Positions 50,733 to 59,286 are shown, counted from the stretch's first letter. The stretch is 61,868 nucleotides of DNA from Akkermansia sp. (GCA_017558555.1 JAFYUJ010000068.1:1-61868), one strand, 5' to 3'. Notes: generated by a model from the sequence alone, not told the origin. Program-made: numbers and translations.

Positions 50733-51923
50733 ATGAAGAGCCTGAATAAGCCGATTAACGTGCGCCGCCCGGAAATGATGGAAAAAGTACAGGCCGAGGT
50801 TGCCCAATATCGTAGCAATCTGGTGGAGTCCATTATTGCATCCGGGAATGTGTATCACCATGGCAAACTGCAAATTAGTCTTGCTGCGGATTTTGGCTTT
50901 TGCGATGGGGTGAAGCGTGCCATTGAAATTGCTTATGCTACTTGTCACATGTTCAGAGGTAAGCGCATCTGGCTCATTGGTGAGATTATTCACAACCCTG
51001 AAGTCAATGCTCGTTTGGATGCCATGGGCCTGCTGCATCTTCCCTGGAATCTGAGTGATGAGCGCTACACACAGTTGACTGCTGAAGATGTTGTCATCAT
51101 GCCGGCCTTTGGTGTCTCTGTACAGATGCGCGAGTTTTTAGATGCTAAGGGCGTGCAGCTCGTGGATTCAACCTGCGGCAATGTGGTGAAGGTGTGGCAC
51201 CGCGTGCGCAACTATGCTCGTCGCGGTATTACCAGTATCATCCACGGCAAGGTGCGCCATGAGGAAAGTATTGCCACGGCCTCCCACTCTCGTGGAGACG
51301 ATGGCAATGGCAATTTCATTGTCATTTTCAGCGAGGATGATGCTCGCTGTGTTGCTGATTATATTGCAGGCAAGGGGAATAAAGCAGAATTTCTGTCTCG
51401 TTTCAAGCTGAGCGTTTCACCTGGCTTTGATCCCGATGTGCATCTTCAGGAAGTAGGTGTCGCCAATCAGACGACAATGCTCAAGGATGAAACCGCTCGC
51501 ATCCAGCAGATAATACGCGCAGCTGTTGTGCAGCGAGATGGTACTGATGAGCGTTGCCACCTGTTTGATACCATCTGTGGTGCAACGCAGGATCGTCAGA
51601 ATGCTCTGTATGACCTGTTGGAAAAATCACTGGATGCTATGTTCATTGTGGGTGGGTATAACAGTTCAAACACCACGCACCTGGCCCATATTGCTTCTTT
51701 GCAGCTGCCTACGTTCTTTATCAAATCTGCTGATTGCCTGATGGATGCGCAGCGCATCAAATGCTTTGATTTGGCTACGAAAAGCGAGCAAATCGTCGCG
51801 CTTCCGACATCGCTGGCTCATCCTGCCATGCCGTGCCACATTGGCATCACGGCCGGAGCCTCTTGCCCTGATAATGTGATAGAACAGGTCATTACGCGAC
51901 TGATATCGTTACGAGACGAGTAA
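50733..51923 (+). CDS. ispH: IspH, 4-hydroxy-3-methylbut-2-enyl diphosphate reductase (long form)
   Basis: IspH is the last enzyme of the MEP pathway, making IPP and DMAPP with a 4Fe-4S cluster. The 396-residue protein has three cluster-type cysteines in FGFCDGVKRAIE, VDSTCGNVVKVW and the late GASCPDNVI, plus HNPEVN and NTTHLAHIA substrate motifs. It is longer than the E. coli type (about 315) and matches the larger class known from cyanobacteria and plants. The start at MKSLNKP is chosen; the open frame further upstream runs through a terminator. Confidence 0.94.
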   Translation: MKSLNKPINVRRPEMMEKVQAEVAQYRSNLVESIIASGNVYHHGKLQISLAADFGFCDGVKRAIEIAYATCHMFRGKRIWLIGEIIHNPEVNARLDAMGLLHLPWNLSDERYTQLTAEDVVIMPAFGVSVQMREFLDAKGVQLVDSTCGNVVKVWHRVRNYARRGITSIIHGKVRHEESIATASHSRGDDGNGNFIVIFSEDDARCVADYIAGKGNKAEFLSRFKLSVSPGFDPDVHLQEVGVANQTTMLKDETARIQQIIRAAVVQRDGTDERCHLFDTICGATQDRQNALYDLLEKSLDAMFIVGGYNSSNTTHLAHIASLQLPTFFIKSADCLMDAQRIKCFDLATKSEQIVALPTSLAHPAMPCHIGITAGASCPDNVIEQVITRLISLRDE

Positions 51924-51947
51924 GCCTGCTTTGCTTATCTTTATTGT

Positions 51948-51987
51948 AAGAAACCCGCACCGATGAACTGATCGGTGCGGGTTTCTT
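51948..51987. terminator. Bidirectional terminator between ispH and the pilin-like gene
   Basis: A perfect 17-bp stem (arms 51948-51964 and 51971-51987, core ACCCGCACCGAT) with a 6-nt loop. The arms end in AAGAAA and TTTCTT, so it can serve both convergent genes. Confidence 0.9.
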
Positions 51988-52006
51988 GAAATGATGTTTG
52001 TACTTA

Positions 52007-52765
52007 TCAGAGCTCGGGGGAGAGCACGTAGTACTGGTTGGCTGTGGCACGGCCGCGCTTGGTCTCGGGGAAGATGTCATTGCGCATAGTGCTCTTTTCA
52101 TCGTCTGTTTCGTCTTCGACCAAATCGTCGTCTTTCATGTCGGTCACAGAACCGTCACCTTTCAGCACGAACACGTGGCCACGGAAAGACACGTTGTCAT
52201 ACACCACCTTGTCGCCGGCATAGGGCTTATCAGCAGGATACACGGAAGTCATGGCAAGGGGAGCGTTGCTGGCTGTCACGGCAGCCTTGACGCTCTCATC
52301 ATTGGAGTCCTTCTTCATCACATAAGCCAAGCCGTTCTCGCCGCGTTCAAGAGCGCGACCATTTGCCAATTTGTCATCTGCGTCCTTGGTGGCCTTGCCT
52401 GCGCAGTTTACCTTGGCGTAGAAGTTCTTTTCCGTGTTGTTGGAACGTGTGTAGTAAATCTGGCGGAAATAGTTGTTGGCGTAGTCACCCTTCAGTTCAC
52501 CGAAGTTGTAATCGGGCTGGGCTTCCATCAGCTTTTCTGCAGTCACGTCGCTGGGATAGCTGCCGTTATCTGTCTTGAATTGCTGCATGATGGTGGAAAG
52601 CGTCTTCAGGTTGGAGCTGGCCATCTGTCGATCACCATCGTTCATGTGATCCATAATGGGAGCATAACCAATAGCACCCAAGGTTGCAAGAATGGCAATC
52701 ACGACCATGAGTTCAATCAGAGTGAAACCACCCTTCCGGCTTTTCTTAAATGGAGATAATTTCAT
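52007..52765 (-). CDS. Type II secretion/type IV pilin-like protein (GspG-type)
   Basis: A 252-residue protein with a prepilin leader (KSRKGG before FTLIELMVVIAIL; cleavage after Gly13, Glu at +5), an N-terminal helix and a large Lys/Asp-rich head. The NLKTLSTIMQQFKTDNGSYPSD stretch resembles GspG pseudopilins, but the head is longer. Pilin-type proteins in this group are often encoded alone. No secretion or pilus machinery is nearby. The start at 52765 fits the leader; a promoter ends 26 bp upstream. Confidence 0.85.
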   Translation of the reverse strand: MKLSPFKKSRKGGFTLIELMVVIAILATLGAIGYAPIMDHMNDGDRQMASSNLKTLSTIMQQFKTDNGSYPSDVTAEKLMEAQPDYNFGELKGDYANNYFRQIYYTRSNNTEKNFYAKVNCAGKATKDADDKLANGRALERGENGLAYVMKKDSNDESVKAAVTASNAPLAMTSVYPADKPYAGDKVVYDNVSFRGHVFVLKGDGSVTDMKDDDLVEDETDDEKSTMRNDIFPETKRGRATANQYYVLSPEL

Positions 52766-52791
52766 GCGAATATGCGGTGTAGCTGATTGTC

Positions 52792-52820
52792 TATATAGCA
52801 TGTTATCTTCCTACTTGCAA
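52792..52820 (-). promoter_or_regulatory. Promoter of the pilin-like gene
   Basis: TTGCAA, a 17-bp spacer, then TATATA; leader of about 20 nt. Confidence 0.68.
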
Positions 52821-52998
52821 GCTACAAATGCCAAAATCTTGTAAATTTGCTGCTTCTTTTCATTCTTTCATCGATAGTTAAAATCTGTTAAATGAATGAT
52901 AATGCGCAATAACAAAAGGGGAAGAAAAATACAGCATGCGCAACTAATTGGCACTTAAGAAATATAAAAATTACTGAACGTCGTTGATGTAAAATTTC

Positions 52999-53445
52999 AT
53001 GATGCTTTTTACCATATTCTTCATGAAAAAGCATCAACAAGAAGAGGCGTCGGGGAAAGAATATGAGATTTTAAATACACAGCAAGTGAGGCACATCATT
53101 GAGGTCCTGGAACGACGCGAATGGAGTGCTTGTGCCGCCGCCGTAGCTTTGATGTTGTGGGGTGGGGTAGGGTTCAACTCCTTGCGGCACTTGAAATGGC
53201 AGGATGTGCTGGATGAGCCAAACATCATTGCGCCAGAAATGCCGGGGCAAGTGGTGGTGTGGATGAGAAAAAAAGGATACCTCGGGGTGCCGGAGGCTCC
53301 GATATTACCCCGAGGGTGGAACAGACGATGGCTGAGATTAAAGCAGGAGCTGGGAATCAATGATGCGCGTGTGTTAACGACAACATATCAACACACTACA
53401 GGCAAAGAATGTGGGTTGGTTTTACCCACTCTACATGGTGATTAA
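52999..53445 (+). CDS. Tyrosine-recombinase-like ORF lacking most catalytic residues
   Basis: A 148-residue ORF (or 140 from MKKHQQEE). LNTQQVRHIIEVLERREWSACAAAVALMLWGGVGFNSLRHLKWQDV resembles the start of a phage-integrase catalytic domain, with an Arg at the first catalytic position and a following L-W-D motif. KKGYLGVP could be the beta-hairpin Lys. The HxxR box and the Tyr nucleophile are missing. It is therefore a decayed integrase piece or a derived DNA-binding protein. It sits in an AT-rich patch, and its stop overlaps that of lptG in the shared TTAA. Confidence 0.5.
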   Translation: MMLFTIFFMKKHQQEEASGKEYEILNTQQVRHIIEVLERREWSACAAAVALMLWGGVGFNSLRHLKWQDVLDEPNIIAPEMPGQVVVWMRKKGYLGVPEAPILPRGWNRRWLRLKQELGINDARVLTTTYQHTTGKECGLVLPTLHGD

Positions 53446-54674
53446 CCGCGGTATTTTGCCTTTTGGTGTTGCCAGAAAGCGTATGCTGCACACAATACGT
53501 TTGGAATCCACAGTACGATGTAAGGTGTAATGCCTGCGGATTTTCTGGAAAGTTCGCAGAACACCAAAGCCACAAAGTAGACTGCCGCCACGATAATGCC
53601 CATGGCAAAACCTGTAGAGGTGTCTTTGCGTCGCGCAGTGATGGCCAGAGGAACGCCGATGAGTGAGAAGACAATGCATGCGCAGGCAAATGATGCGCGT
53701 TGCACTCCTTCTGTGCGGAATGCACGTTCATTCTTCGGGTTCATTTCTGAGCGGTAGTAATGCATGTCGGAGTGGGCACTTTCCCACAGCAAATCGGCAC
53801 ATGGGAATGTGGGGTCTACCGCTGCTACATTTTTGTACCGTTCTACCTCCATGATATCGACCGGGCGTATCACCTCAACGTGAGCCAGTTCATTTGCAAT
53901 CTCGGCATTAGTAAAACGATTGGGTTTAAGCTTGCGGCGGGTGCGAATCGGAATGTGAATTCGCAGAGGCATCTCCTCAATGGTCGGCAAATCAGTAATG
54001 CCGCCTTTGTCATTGTGCTCAATTGTAGCTTTGTGAAGAGTGAGGTGAAGCAAACGTGTTTTGAGGTCAAATTCACCAATTGTTGCAGATTGTGCATGAA
54101 CGGCTTGGAAATTGGCTCCCCCCATATCTTTACTTCCTCGCAGGGGATACATGTGCACGCCATATACTTCATCACCATCCTTACCCTCGGTGTACAATTG
54201 AATCTTGTCAAGTTTGGTAGCACCTTGCCCGGAGCTGAGCAGGTTGCGCGGATTATCCATGGCTGCTTTGAGCACCAACTCCGTCATGGCTTGCTTGCCA
54301 CGAGGGGCGATTTCGATGTTGATATAATAGCAGAGGAAGGAAAGAACGATACCCATACCGATGGCAGGGGCGCTGAGTCGCCACAGACTCAGTCCGGCCA
54401 TGCGCATGGAGGTGAGTTCATTATCCGCAGCAAGTCTGCCGTATACCAGCAACACCGCTGTCAGGAAGCCCCACGGCACTGAGAATGTAAGAGAGAAGGG
54501 AATAACTTGCAGAATGAAATCGATGACAATGCTGGGCGGAGCACCGCTTTCTACTAATAGTGAATGTAACTCTTTGAATAACTGGCCCAAAAGCATCAAC
54601 AAGGTCAAGGACAGTACCCCCAAGAATGTGACGGCTATCAACTGGCGCAAGATGTATCGGTCAATCGTTTTCAT
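53442..54674 (-). CDS. lptG: LptF/LptG-family LPS export permease
   Basis: A 410-residue YjgP/YjgQ protein: membrane helices near 12-35, 55-80, 100-120, a large periplasmic beta-jellyroll (about 130-300) and three C-terminal helices (FACACIVFSLIGVPLAIT onward). It would form the LptB2FG exporter that pulls lipopolysaccharide from the inner membrane. Usually LptF and LptG lie side by side; only one gene is here, so F or G cannot be decided firmly. The following genes ompH and lpxD belong to outer-membrane assembly as well. Confidence 0.85.
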   Translation of the reverse strand: MKTIDRYILRQLIAVTFLGVLSLTLLMLLGQLFKELHSLLVESGAPPSIVIDFILQVIPFSLTFSVPWGFLTAVLLVYGRLAADNELTSMRMAGLSLWRLSAPAIGMGIVLSFLCYYINIEIAPRGKQAMTELVLKAAMDNPRNLLSSGQGATKLDKIQLYTEGKDGDEVYGVHMYPLRGSKDMGGANFQAVHAQSATIGEFDLKTRLLHLTLHKATIEHNDKGGITDLPTIEEMPLRIHIPIRTRRKLKPNRFTNAEIANELAHVEVIRPVDIMEVERYKNVAAVDPTFPCADLLWESAHSDMHYYRSEMNPKNERAFRTEGVQRASFACACIVFSLIGVPLAITARRKDTSTGFAMGIIVAAVYFVALVFCELSRKSAGITPYIVLWIPNVLCAAYAFWQHQKAKYRG

Positions 54675-54710
54675 GCAGAACGGGCACTCCTTACCGGTTT
54701 TATAGGTGAG

Positions 54711-54739
54711 ATTCTAGCATATAGTGAGTGCTTTTGCAA
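54711..54739 (-). promoter_or_regulatory. Promoter of the lptF/G gene
   Basis: TTGCAA, a 17-bp spacer, then TAGAAT; leader of about 30 nt with an AAGGAG stretch 13 nt before the ATG. Confidence 0.68.
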
Positions 54740-54781
54740 ATAAGAAATCAAATTCTCTTAAATAATTTGTCCGTTTTTTAC

Positions 54782-54829
54782 AAAAAAAGAATCACCCGCG
54801 CGCCGGTATGGCATGCGGGTGGATTTTTT
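54782..54829 (-). terminator. Terminator after lpxD
   Basis: A 7-bp GC stem (CACCCGC / GCGGGTG), extended by A-T pairs, is followed on the minus strand by seven U residues; a plus-strand T-run lies on the other side. Confidence 0.82.
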
Positions 54830-54847
54830 GAGTGAGTATGTTTGGAA

Positions 54848-55924
54848 TCAAGCGTCACCGGCGGAGCCCATGGCTTCTTCAATCATCTTGCGGATGTCAT
54901 CAGCTTGTTTTTTGAGATTGCGGAGTTCCTTGAATGCTTCGGGCAGCTTGCGGATGGCCACAAATTGCTTGCGGGCTTCAGCAAACGGGGATGCCGGAGC
55001 ACCCCAGTAGGGTTGGCCGCCTTCCAAATCAGACATCACACCTGTGCGTGCCGCCAAAATGGCTTTGTCTCCCACAGTCAGGTGACCGGCTACGCCACAT
55101 TGTGCAGCAATGGTCACGTAATCACCAATATGTGTGCTGCCTGCAATGCCACTCTGAGATACGATGACCGTGTGCTTGCCAACGACAACGTTGTGACCAA
55201 TCTGCACAAGATTGTCAATCTTGGAGCCTTCTCCAATAACCGTGCGACCAAAACGTGCGCGGTCAATGGTTGTGTTGGCGCCAATGTCAACATTGTCTTC
55301 AACGACGACGATGCCAACCTGGTCCACTGTTTCGTATCGGCCGGTCTCTTTGTTAAGGAGGAACCCGAAGCCATCCGAGCCAATGACTGCGCCTGGCTGC
55401 ACGACTACATTGTTACCGAGAATGCAGCGTTCGCGTACAACAACTCGGGGATAGAGCTTGCAATTCTTGCCAAGGACTGTGGATTTGCCAATATAGCAGC
55501 CAGCCCCAATGTCGGAGCCTTCGCCGATGACTGCGCCGGCTTCAATGATGGCACCGGCGGCAATGCGTACTTTTGTCGCATCAACCTCAGCTGTGGAATC
55601 CACGATGGCTTGAGGTGAAATGCCGGGTTCAAAATCGTTTGCCGCTTTCATGAAGTGTTCCACAAGAGCGTTGAAAGCCAGAGATGGGTTTTCTACTTCA
55701 ATGAAGCATACGTCTTTCGGGTATTCGGGAAGAGCCGGGGGAACTAGTACAAGACTTGCTTTGGTAGCAAGAAAATCCTTGAAATATTTTTCGTTCCCGA
55801 GAAATGACACATCGCCGGCGGTAGCTTCTGCTAACGTAGCGACTCCGGAGATTTCAATCTCCGGAGCCGTGTTGAGAAGTTTACCTCCGGTGAGCCCGAG
55901 AACGTCATTGATTGAGAGGTTCAT
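54848..55924 (-). CDS. lpxD: LpxD, UDP-3-O-acylglucosamine N-acyltransferase
   Basis: LpxD adds the second acyl chain in lipid A synthesis. The 358-residue protein has an N-terminal uridine-binding domain, then a left-handed beta-helix with hexapeptide repeats (for example IAAGAIIEAGAVIGEGSDIGAGCYIGK), the catalytic-His region QIGHNVVVG, and a C-terminal coiled helix. It proves that the organism makes lipid A. It lies 36 bp after ompH, the classic skp-lpxD order. Confidence 0.96.
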   Translation of the reverse strand: MNLSINDVLGLTGGKLLNTAPEIEISGVATLAEATAGDVSFLGNEKYFKDFLATKASLVLVPPALPEYPKDVCFIEVENPSLAFNALVEHFMKAANDFEPGISPQAIVDSTAEVDATKVRIAAGAIIEAGAVIGEGSDIGAGCYIGKSTVLGKNCKLYPRVVVRERCILGNNVVVQPGAVIGSDGFGFLLNKETGRYETVDQVGIVVVEDNVDIGANTTIDRARFGRTVIGEGSKIDNLVQIGHNVVVGKHTVIVSQSGIAGSTHIGDYVTIAAQCGVAGHLTVGDKAILAARTGVMSDLEGGQPYWGAPASPFAEARKQFVAIRKLPEAFKELRNLKKQADDIRKMIEEAMGSAGDA

Positions 55925-55960
55925 GGAAACACAGGTAGGTGAGAGTGAGAGAAAATGCCT

Positions 55961-56608
55961 TTAGTTAGCAGCAGGCTGCTGACCGGGAACGGCAGAAGAA
56001 CCATACAGACGCTGCAACTCAGCCTTGGGATCGAAACCTTCGGGAGCACCAGCGTTGAGCTTTTTGAGCACCTCGGGAGTGATGTCGAACGTGGACTTCA
56101 CATAGGGGAAAATCTTGGTGCCGGGGTTGGCGTTTGTGGCGCTGGAGTCGATAACCAGGTCGCAGCCGGATGCCGTAGCAACTTCTTCGATAGTCTTCTG
56201 TACTTCATTGAAGAGCAAAACCATGTCACGGCGGAACAGCTCACGGAAAGCAAGGGAGCGGCGCTGCACATAGGTCTGAAGTTCCTGCTGGGCTGCCTGA
56301 ATTTCATTCTGCTTTACAGCGTGCTGATCACGCAGTTTCTTCACGGCTGCCTCACCGAGTGTGGGATCGTACTGAGCAGAAATCTTTTTGTCCTCTTCCT
56401 GAAGGGCAACAAGCTTTTGTTGGCGGGTTTCGATGTCTGCCTTGATGGCTGCTTCCTGCTCCTTGAGACGAGTCTCGGTTTCAAAGCGCTTGTAGAACAA
56501 AGTGTAGAGTTCAGTCACGTTGACAGATGCAACCTTGAGCTCAGCCTGAGCTGTAGCGGCAAGGGCGCACAGCGTGACAGCGATGGTGGAGATGATGGGG
56601 AACTTCAT
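55961..56608 (-). CDS. skp: OmpH/Skp-family periplasmic chaperone
   Basis: A 215-residue exported protein with a signal peptide ending ATAQA (about residue 22), then KVASVNVTELYTLFYKRFETETRL and a long coiled-coil arm (about 55-135) with the charge pattern of Skp tentacles. The trimeric chaperone carries unfolded outer-membrane proteins. Start ATG 56608 fits the signal peptide. It is the first gene of the ompH-lpxD pair. Confidence 0.9.
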   Translation of the reverse strand: MKFPIISTIAVTLCALAATAQAELKVASVNVTELYTLFYKRFETETRLKEQEAAIKADIETRQQKLVALQEEDKKISAQYDPTLGEAAVKKLRDQHAVKQNEIQAAQQELQTYVQRRSLAFRELFRRDMVLLFNEVQKTIEEVATASGCDLVIDSSATNANPGTKIFPYVKSTFDITPEVLKKLNAGAPEGFDPKAELQRLYGSSAVPGQQPAAN

Positions 56609-56629
56609 AATATGAATAAATGAGGTCGT

Positions 56630-56684
56630 TTGACGCAAACATTTTATCGTTTCGCCAATGCAAGTCAAGAAAAGCTTGCGTCAA
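56630..56684. promoter_or_regulatory. Inverted 9-bp repeat flanking the ompH promoter
   Basis: TTGACGCAA (56630-56638) and its exact complement TTGCGTCAA (56676-56684) are spaced 46 bp start to start, about four helical turns, and bracket the ompH -10 and -35 boxes. They lie upstream of the divergent pgpH promoter. A dimer-binding operator is possible. Confidence 0.4.
56641..56668 (-). promoter_or_regulatory. Promoter of the ompH-lpxD operon
   Basis: TTGACT, a 16-bp spacer, then TAAAAT; leader of about 26 nt. Confidence 0.6.
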
Positions 56685-56729
56685 TCCGACAAAAAGGAAG
56701 CGGTAATGACACAGACTCAGGACGGGATG

Positions 56730-56758
56730 TTGACAAGCAACCGGAGAGAGATTATACT
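56730..56758 (+). promoter_or_regulatory. Promoter of the pgpH-like gene
   Basis: TTGACA, a 17-bp spacer, then TATACT. The -10 box touches the in-frame ATG at 56759, so that codon should not be transcribed; the next ATG is 56780. Confidence 0.7.
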
Positions 56759-56779
56759 ATGGGGACTTACACGAAGAGT

Positions 56780-58369
56780 ATGTTCCAGAATATTTCGAAG
56801 ATATTACGTCCGGGAGCAGATGCTGAGGCGTTACGTATGACAGCAGACAACATAAAAAAAATGTTGTTAATGGCTGCCTTGAGCGTGGGGATGATGTATT
56901 TCATGGTAGGTTATACTGCAATTGATGTACAGCAAGCCGTATTCCGCATGGCTTGGTTGTTCTTTGCTGCTATAGCCCTGGTGGTGTATTTTCTTGTCAA
57001 TATAAAGAACCAGGAATTGGATTTGAGACGCCTGTTGCTGTGTACTCTCATTATTTTGGCTCAAATGGCCATGATGATGGCGTGGAATGCTGTACAGGAA
57101 GCTTTTTCTCAGTTTACACGAGGGCAGTTGCTCTTGGTGTTACCCTATATTCTTGCACCTTCTGCGGCCGCCGTGATGGTGGGCCGGAAGCTGGGCTTGT
57201 TCATGGCATTGAGTGGTACATTTTTTGGGGTAGTGCTTTTCCCTCTGAACTGTCCGGTTGTGATTGTGGCAGATTACATAGTAGTCAGCTTCTTGACGGG
57301 TGTTGTAAGTGCCTCCTTATCTTCGAGAGTGCGAAAAAGAGAGCAAATAATTTACGCAGGCATAGCTTCTGGTGGTGTGGTGTTTGTGTCGACCGTTGTG
57401 TTGGGCCTTCTTTGTGATAATGGTTTAGCCTGTTTGCGAGATGGTTTTGATGCCACCTGGCTGGCCATGGAGTTTGCTTTGGCCTTGGGCGTGAATTTTA
57501 TTGTGGCGGTTCTTGTGAATGGCCTGATGCCTATTCTGGAAAAGATTTTCAACATCTCTACTCATATCACCTGGCTTGAGTGGGCTGATATGAACCACCC
57601 CATTCTTCGTAAACTGCAGATAGCTGCTCCCGGTACGTTTCATCATAGTTTGTATGTCCAGCGTTTGGCTGAAGGTGCTGCCGAGGCTATAGGGGCCGAT
57701 GTCACACGCGCTGGTGTATGTGGCCTGTATCATGATATTGGAAAGATTAACAATCCTCAGTATTTTGCAGAAAATATAGCAGATCAGTCAGTATCTCCTC
57801 ACAATGAACTTACGCCGGAAGCCAGCGCACGTATCATCACTTCACACGTGGCGGATGGTGTTGAGCTTGCCCGCGAGTATAAGCTCAACAGCCGCATCAT
57901 AAGCGCTATTCGTGAGCATCATGGTGTCACGACTGCTTTCTTCTTCTATCGTAAAGCTTTGGATCGGTATGAGGAAGAGCAAAAAAGATTTGAGGAGGGG
58001 CAGACCGACACATGCCCTGATATGGTTGATAAATCCATCTTCACCTACAAAGGTCCCATTCCTCAGACGCGCGAATCCGGTATTGTCAGTATGGCTGATG
58101 CCGTTGAAAGCGCGACTCGCTCCCTGAAGAATCCTACGGAGTCGGATATCCGTACGATGATTGAGGGAATTTTCAAGGGCCGCATCCTTGATGGCCATTT
58201 ACAGGATTGCGGGTTGACCCTCGGGGAAATCGCAAAGATGAAGGAATCGTTCATACACACGGTCTTGACGATGAATCATAATCGCATAGCTTATCCCAAG
58301 CCGCAAAAAGAAGATGCGACCGTTTCCCTGGTAGAACAACGCAAAGAGGATGCGGCAACCAAGGCCTGA
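56780..58369 (+). CDS. PgpH-like 7TM HD-domain phosphohydrolase without the sensor domain
   Basis: A 529-residue protein: about seven membrane helices (30-255) followed by an HD domain with GTFHHSLYVQRLAEGAA (His288/289), GLYHDIGK (His318-Asp319) and further His/Asp motifs (SHNELTPE-like, REHHG). PgpH enzymes hydrolyse cyclic di-AMP to pApA. Typical PgpH (about 700-850 residues) has a large extracellular 7TMR-HDED domain before the helices; here only about 25 residues precede helix 1. Start 56780 is chosen because a strong promoter overlaps the earlier in-frame ATGs. It is followed 14 bp later by the BASS transporter gene. Confidence 0.88.
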   Translation: MFQNISKILRPGADAEALRMTADNIKKMLLMAALSVGMMYFMVGYTAIDVQQAVFRMAWLFFAAIALVVYFLVNIKNQELDLRRLLLCTLIILAQMAMMMAWNAVQEAFSQFTRGQLLLVLPYILAPSAAAVMVGRKLGLFMALSGTFFGVVLFPLNCPVVIVADYIVVSFLTGVVSASLSSRVRKREQIIYAGIASGGVVFVSTVVLGLLCDNGLACLRDGFDATWLAMEFALALGVNFIVAVLVNGLMPILEKIFNISTHITWLEWADMNHPILRKLQIAAPGTFHHSLYVQRLAEGAAEAIGADVTRAGVCGLYHDIGKINNPQYFAENIADQSVSPHNELTPEASARIITSHVADGVELAREYKLNSRIISAIREHHGVTTAFFFYRKALDRYEEEQKRFEEGQTDTCPDMVDKSIFTYKGPIPQTRESGIVSMADAVESATRSLKNPTESDIRTMIEGIFKGRILDGHLQDCGLTLGEIAKMKESFIHTVLTMNHNRIAYPKPQKEDATVSLVEQRKEDAATKA

Positions 58370-58383
58370 GACTTCAACACCCC

Positions 58384-59286
58384 ATGATACAGCGGCTGCG
58401 CAGTATATGTATGGTGCTCGCCTTCGTGATTGGTGGGCTCTTCCATGATGCGATTGACGATTTCAAATGGCTTTTGCCGATAGGCATCGGGGTGATGCTC
58501 AGCATTACCTTTGTCAGCTTGGATACCGAGCGGTTGAAGCCAAAGCGCATGCACATGTGGCTGATGCTGGCCTTGCAGTTGTTTGCTGTGGGCTTTTGGG
58601 GGATTGCTCGCCTATTGGGGTATCCTGTATTGGCGGAGGGGCTTTATTACTGTGCTGCGGCGCCCATAGCATCAGCCAGTCCGGTTATCGTCAATTTGTT
58701 GCGGGGTGATGTGGAGTTCAGCACCACGGCCATGGTGCTGAGCCAGGTTGTCTTTGCGCTCATTACTCCCTTTTTGCTGCCTTTGGTAGTCCATGACCCC
58801 AGTCTCAGTTATCAGGAAATAGCTTTTCAGGTGGCAGAGCAGATAGCTACGGTTTTGCTGGTTCCGGCTCTTTTCTCTTTGCTCCTGCGGCTTATATATC
58901 CTCCCAGCCGGATGTGGGGCGCCAAATTGCGGGACTTTTCATTGGGTATCTGGATTGTCAATCTGACCCTCATTTCAGCCGTGGGAACCACTCGAGTTCT
59001 GGGCATGGGATATGCATGGTCGGAGATGCTTCCCATGGTTCTCGGTGCAGCTGTCGTTTGTGTCACCGGATTTGTTGGTGGCTACTGGCTGGGATATCCG
59101 TTGCTGAAGCGAGAATGCTCCCAGGCTTTGGGCCAAAAAAATACCGTACTCACTTTGTTCATAGCAGGGCAAAGTTTTGCAACGCCTCTGGCGTATGTAG
59201 CGCCGGTCTTCTATGTCTTCTTCCACAATATGGCCAATGCGATTCAGATTACTCTCGCTCAGAGAGAGAAAAAGAAGAGCGAGTAG
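58384..59286 (+). CDS. BASS-family (bile acid:sodium symporter-like) transporter
   Basis: A 300-residue protein with about nine membrane helices. It has the family pattern of two helix groups with LYYCAAAPIASASPVIVNLLRGD and the later GQKNTVLTLFIAGQSF crossover motif. Substrates of this family range from bile acids to pantoate and pyruvate and cannot be told here. Downstream of pgpH, probably co-transcribed. Its stop lies 4 bp from the 3' end of the convergent RNase P RNA gene. Confidence 0.85.
   Translation: MIQRLRSICMVLAFVIGGLFHDAIDDFKWLLPIGIGVMLSITFVSLDTERLKPKRMHMWLMLALQLFAVGFWGIARLLGYPVLAEGLYYCAAAPIASASPVIVNLLRGDVEFSTTAMVLSQVVFALITPFLLPLVVHDPSLSYQEIAFQVAEQIATVLLVPALFSLLLRLIYPPSRMWGAKLRDFSLGIWIVNLTLISAVGTTRVLGMGYAWSEMLPMVLGAAVVCVTGFVGGYWLGYPLLKRECSQALGQKNTVLTLFIAGQSFATPLAYVAPVFYVFFHNMANAIQITLAQREKKKSE

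Noticed and set aside
56630..56779. Upstream start of the PgpH-like protein (50 extra residues)
   Set aside because: A TTGACA-N17-TATACT promoter lies inside this stretch, so it should not be in the mRNA; the extra residues are not protein-like.
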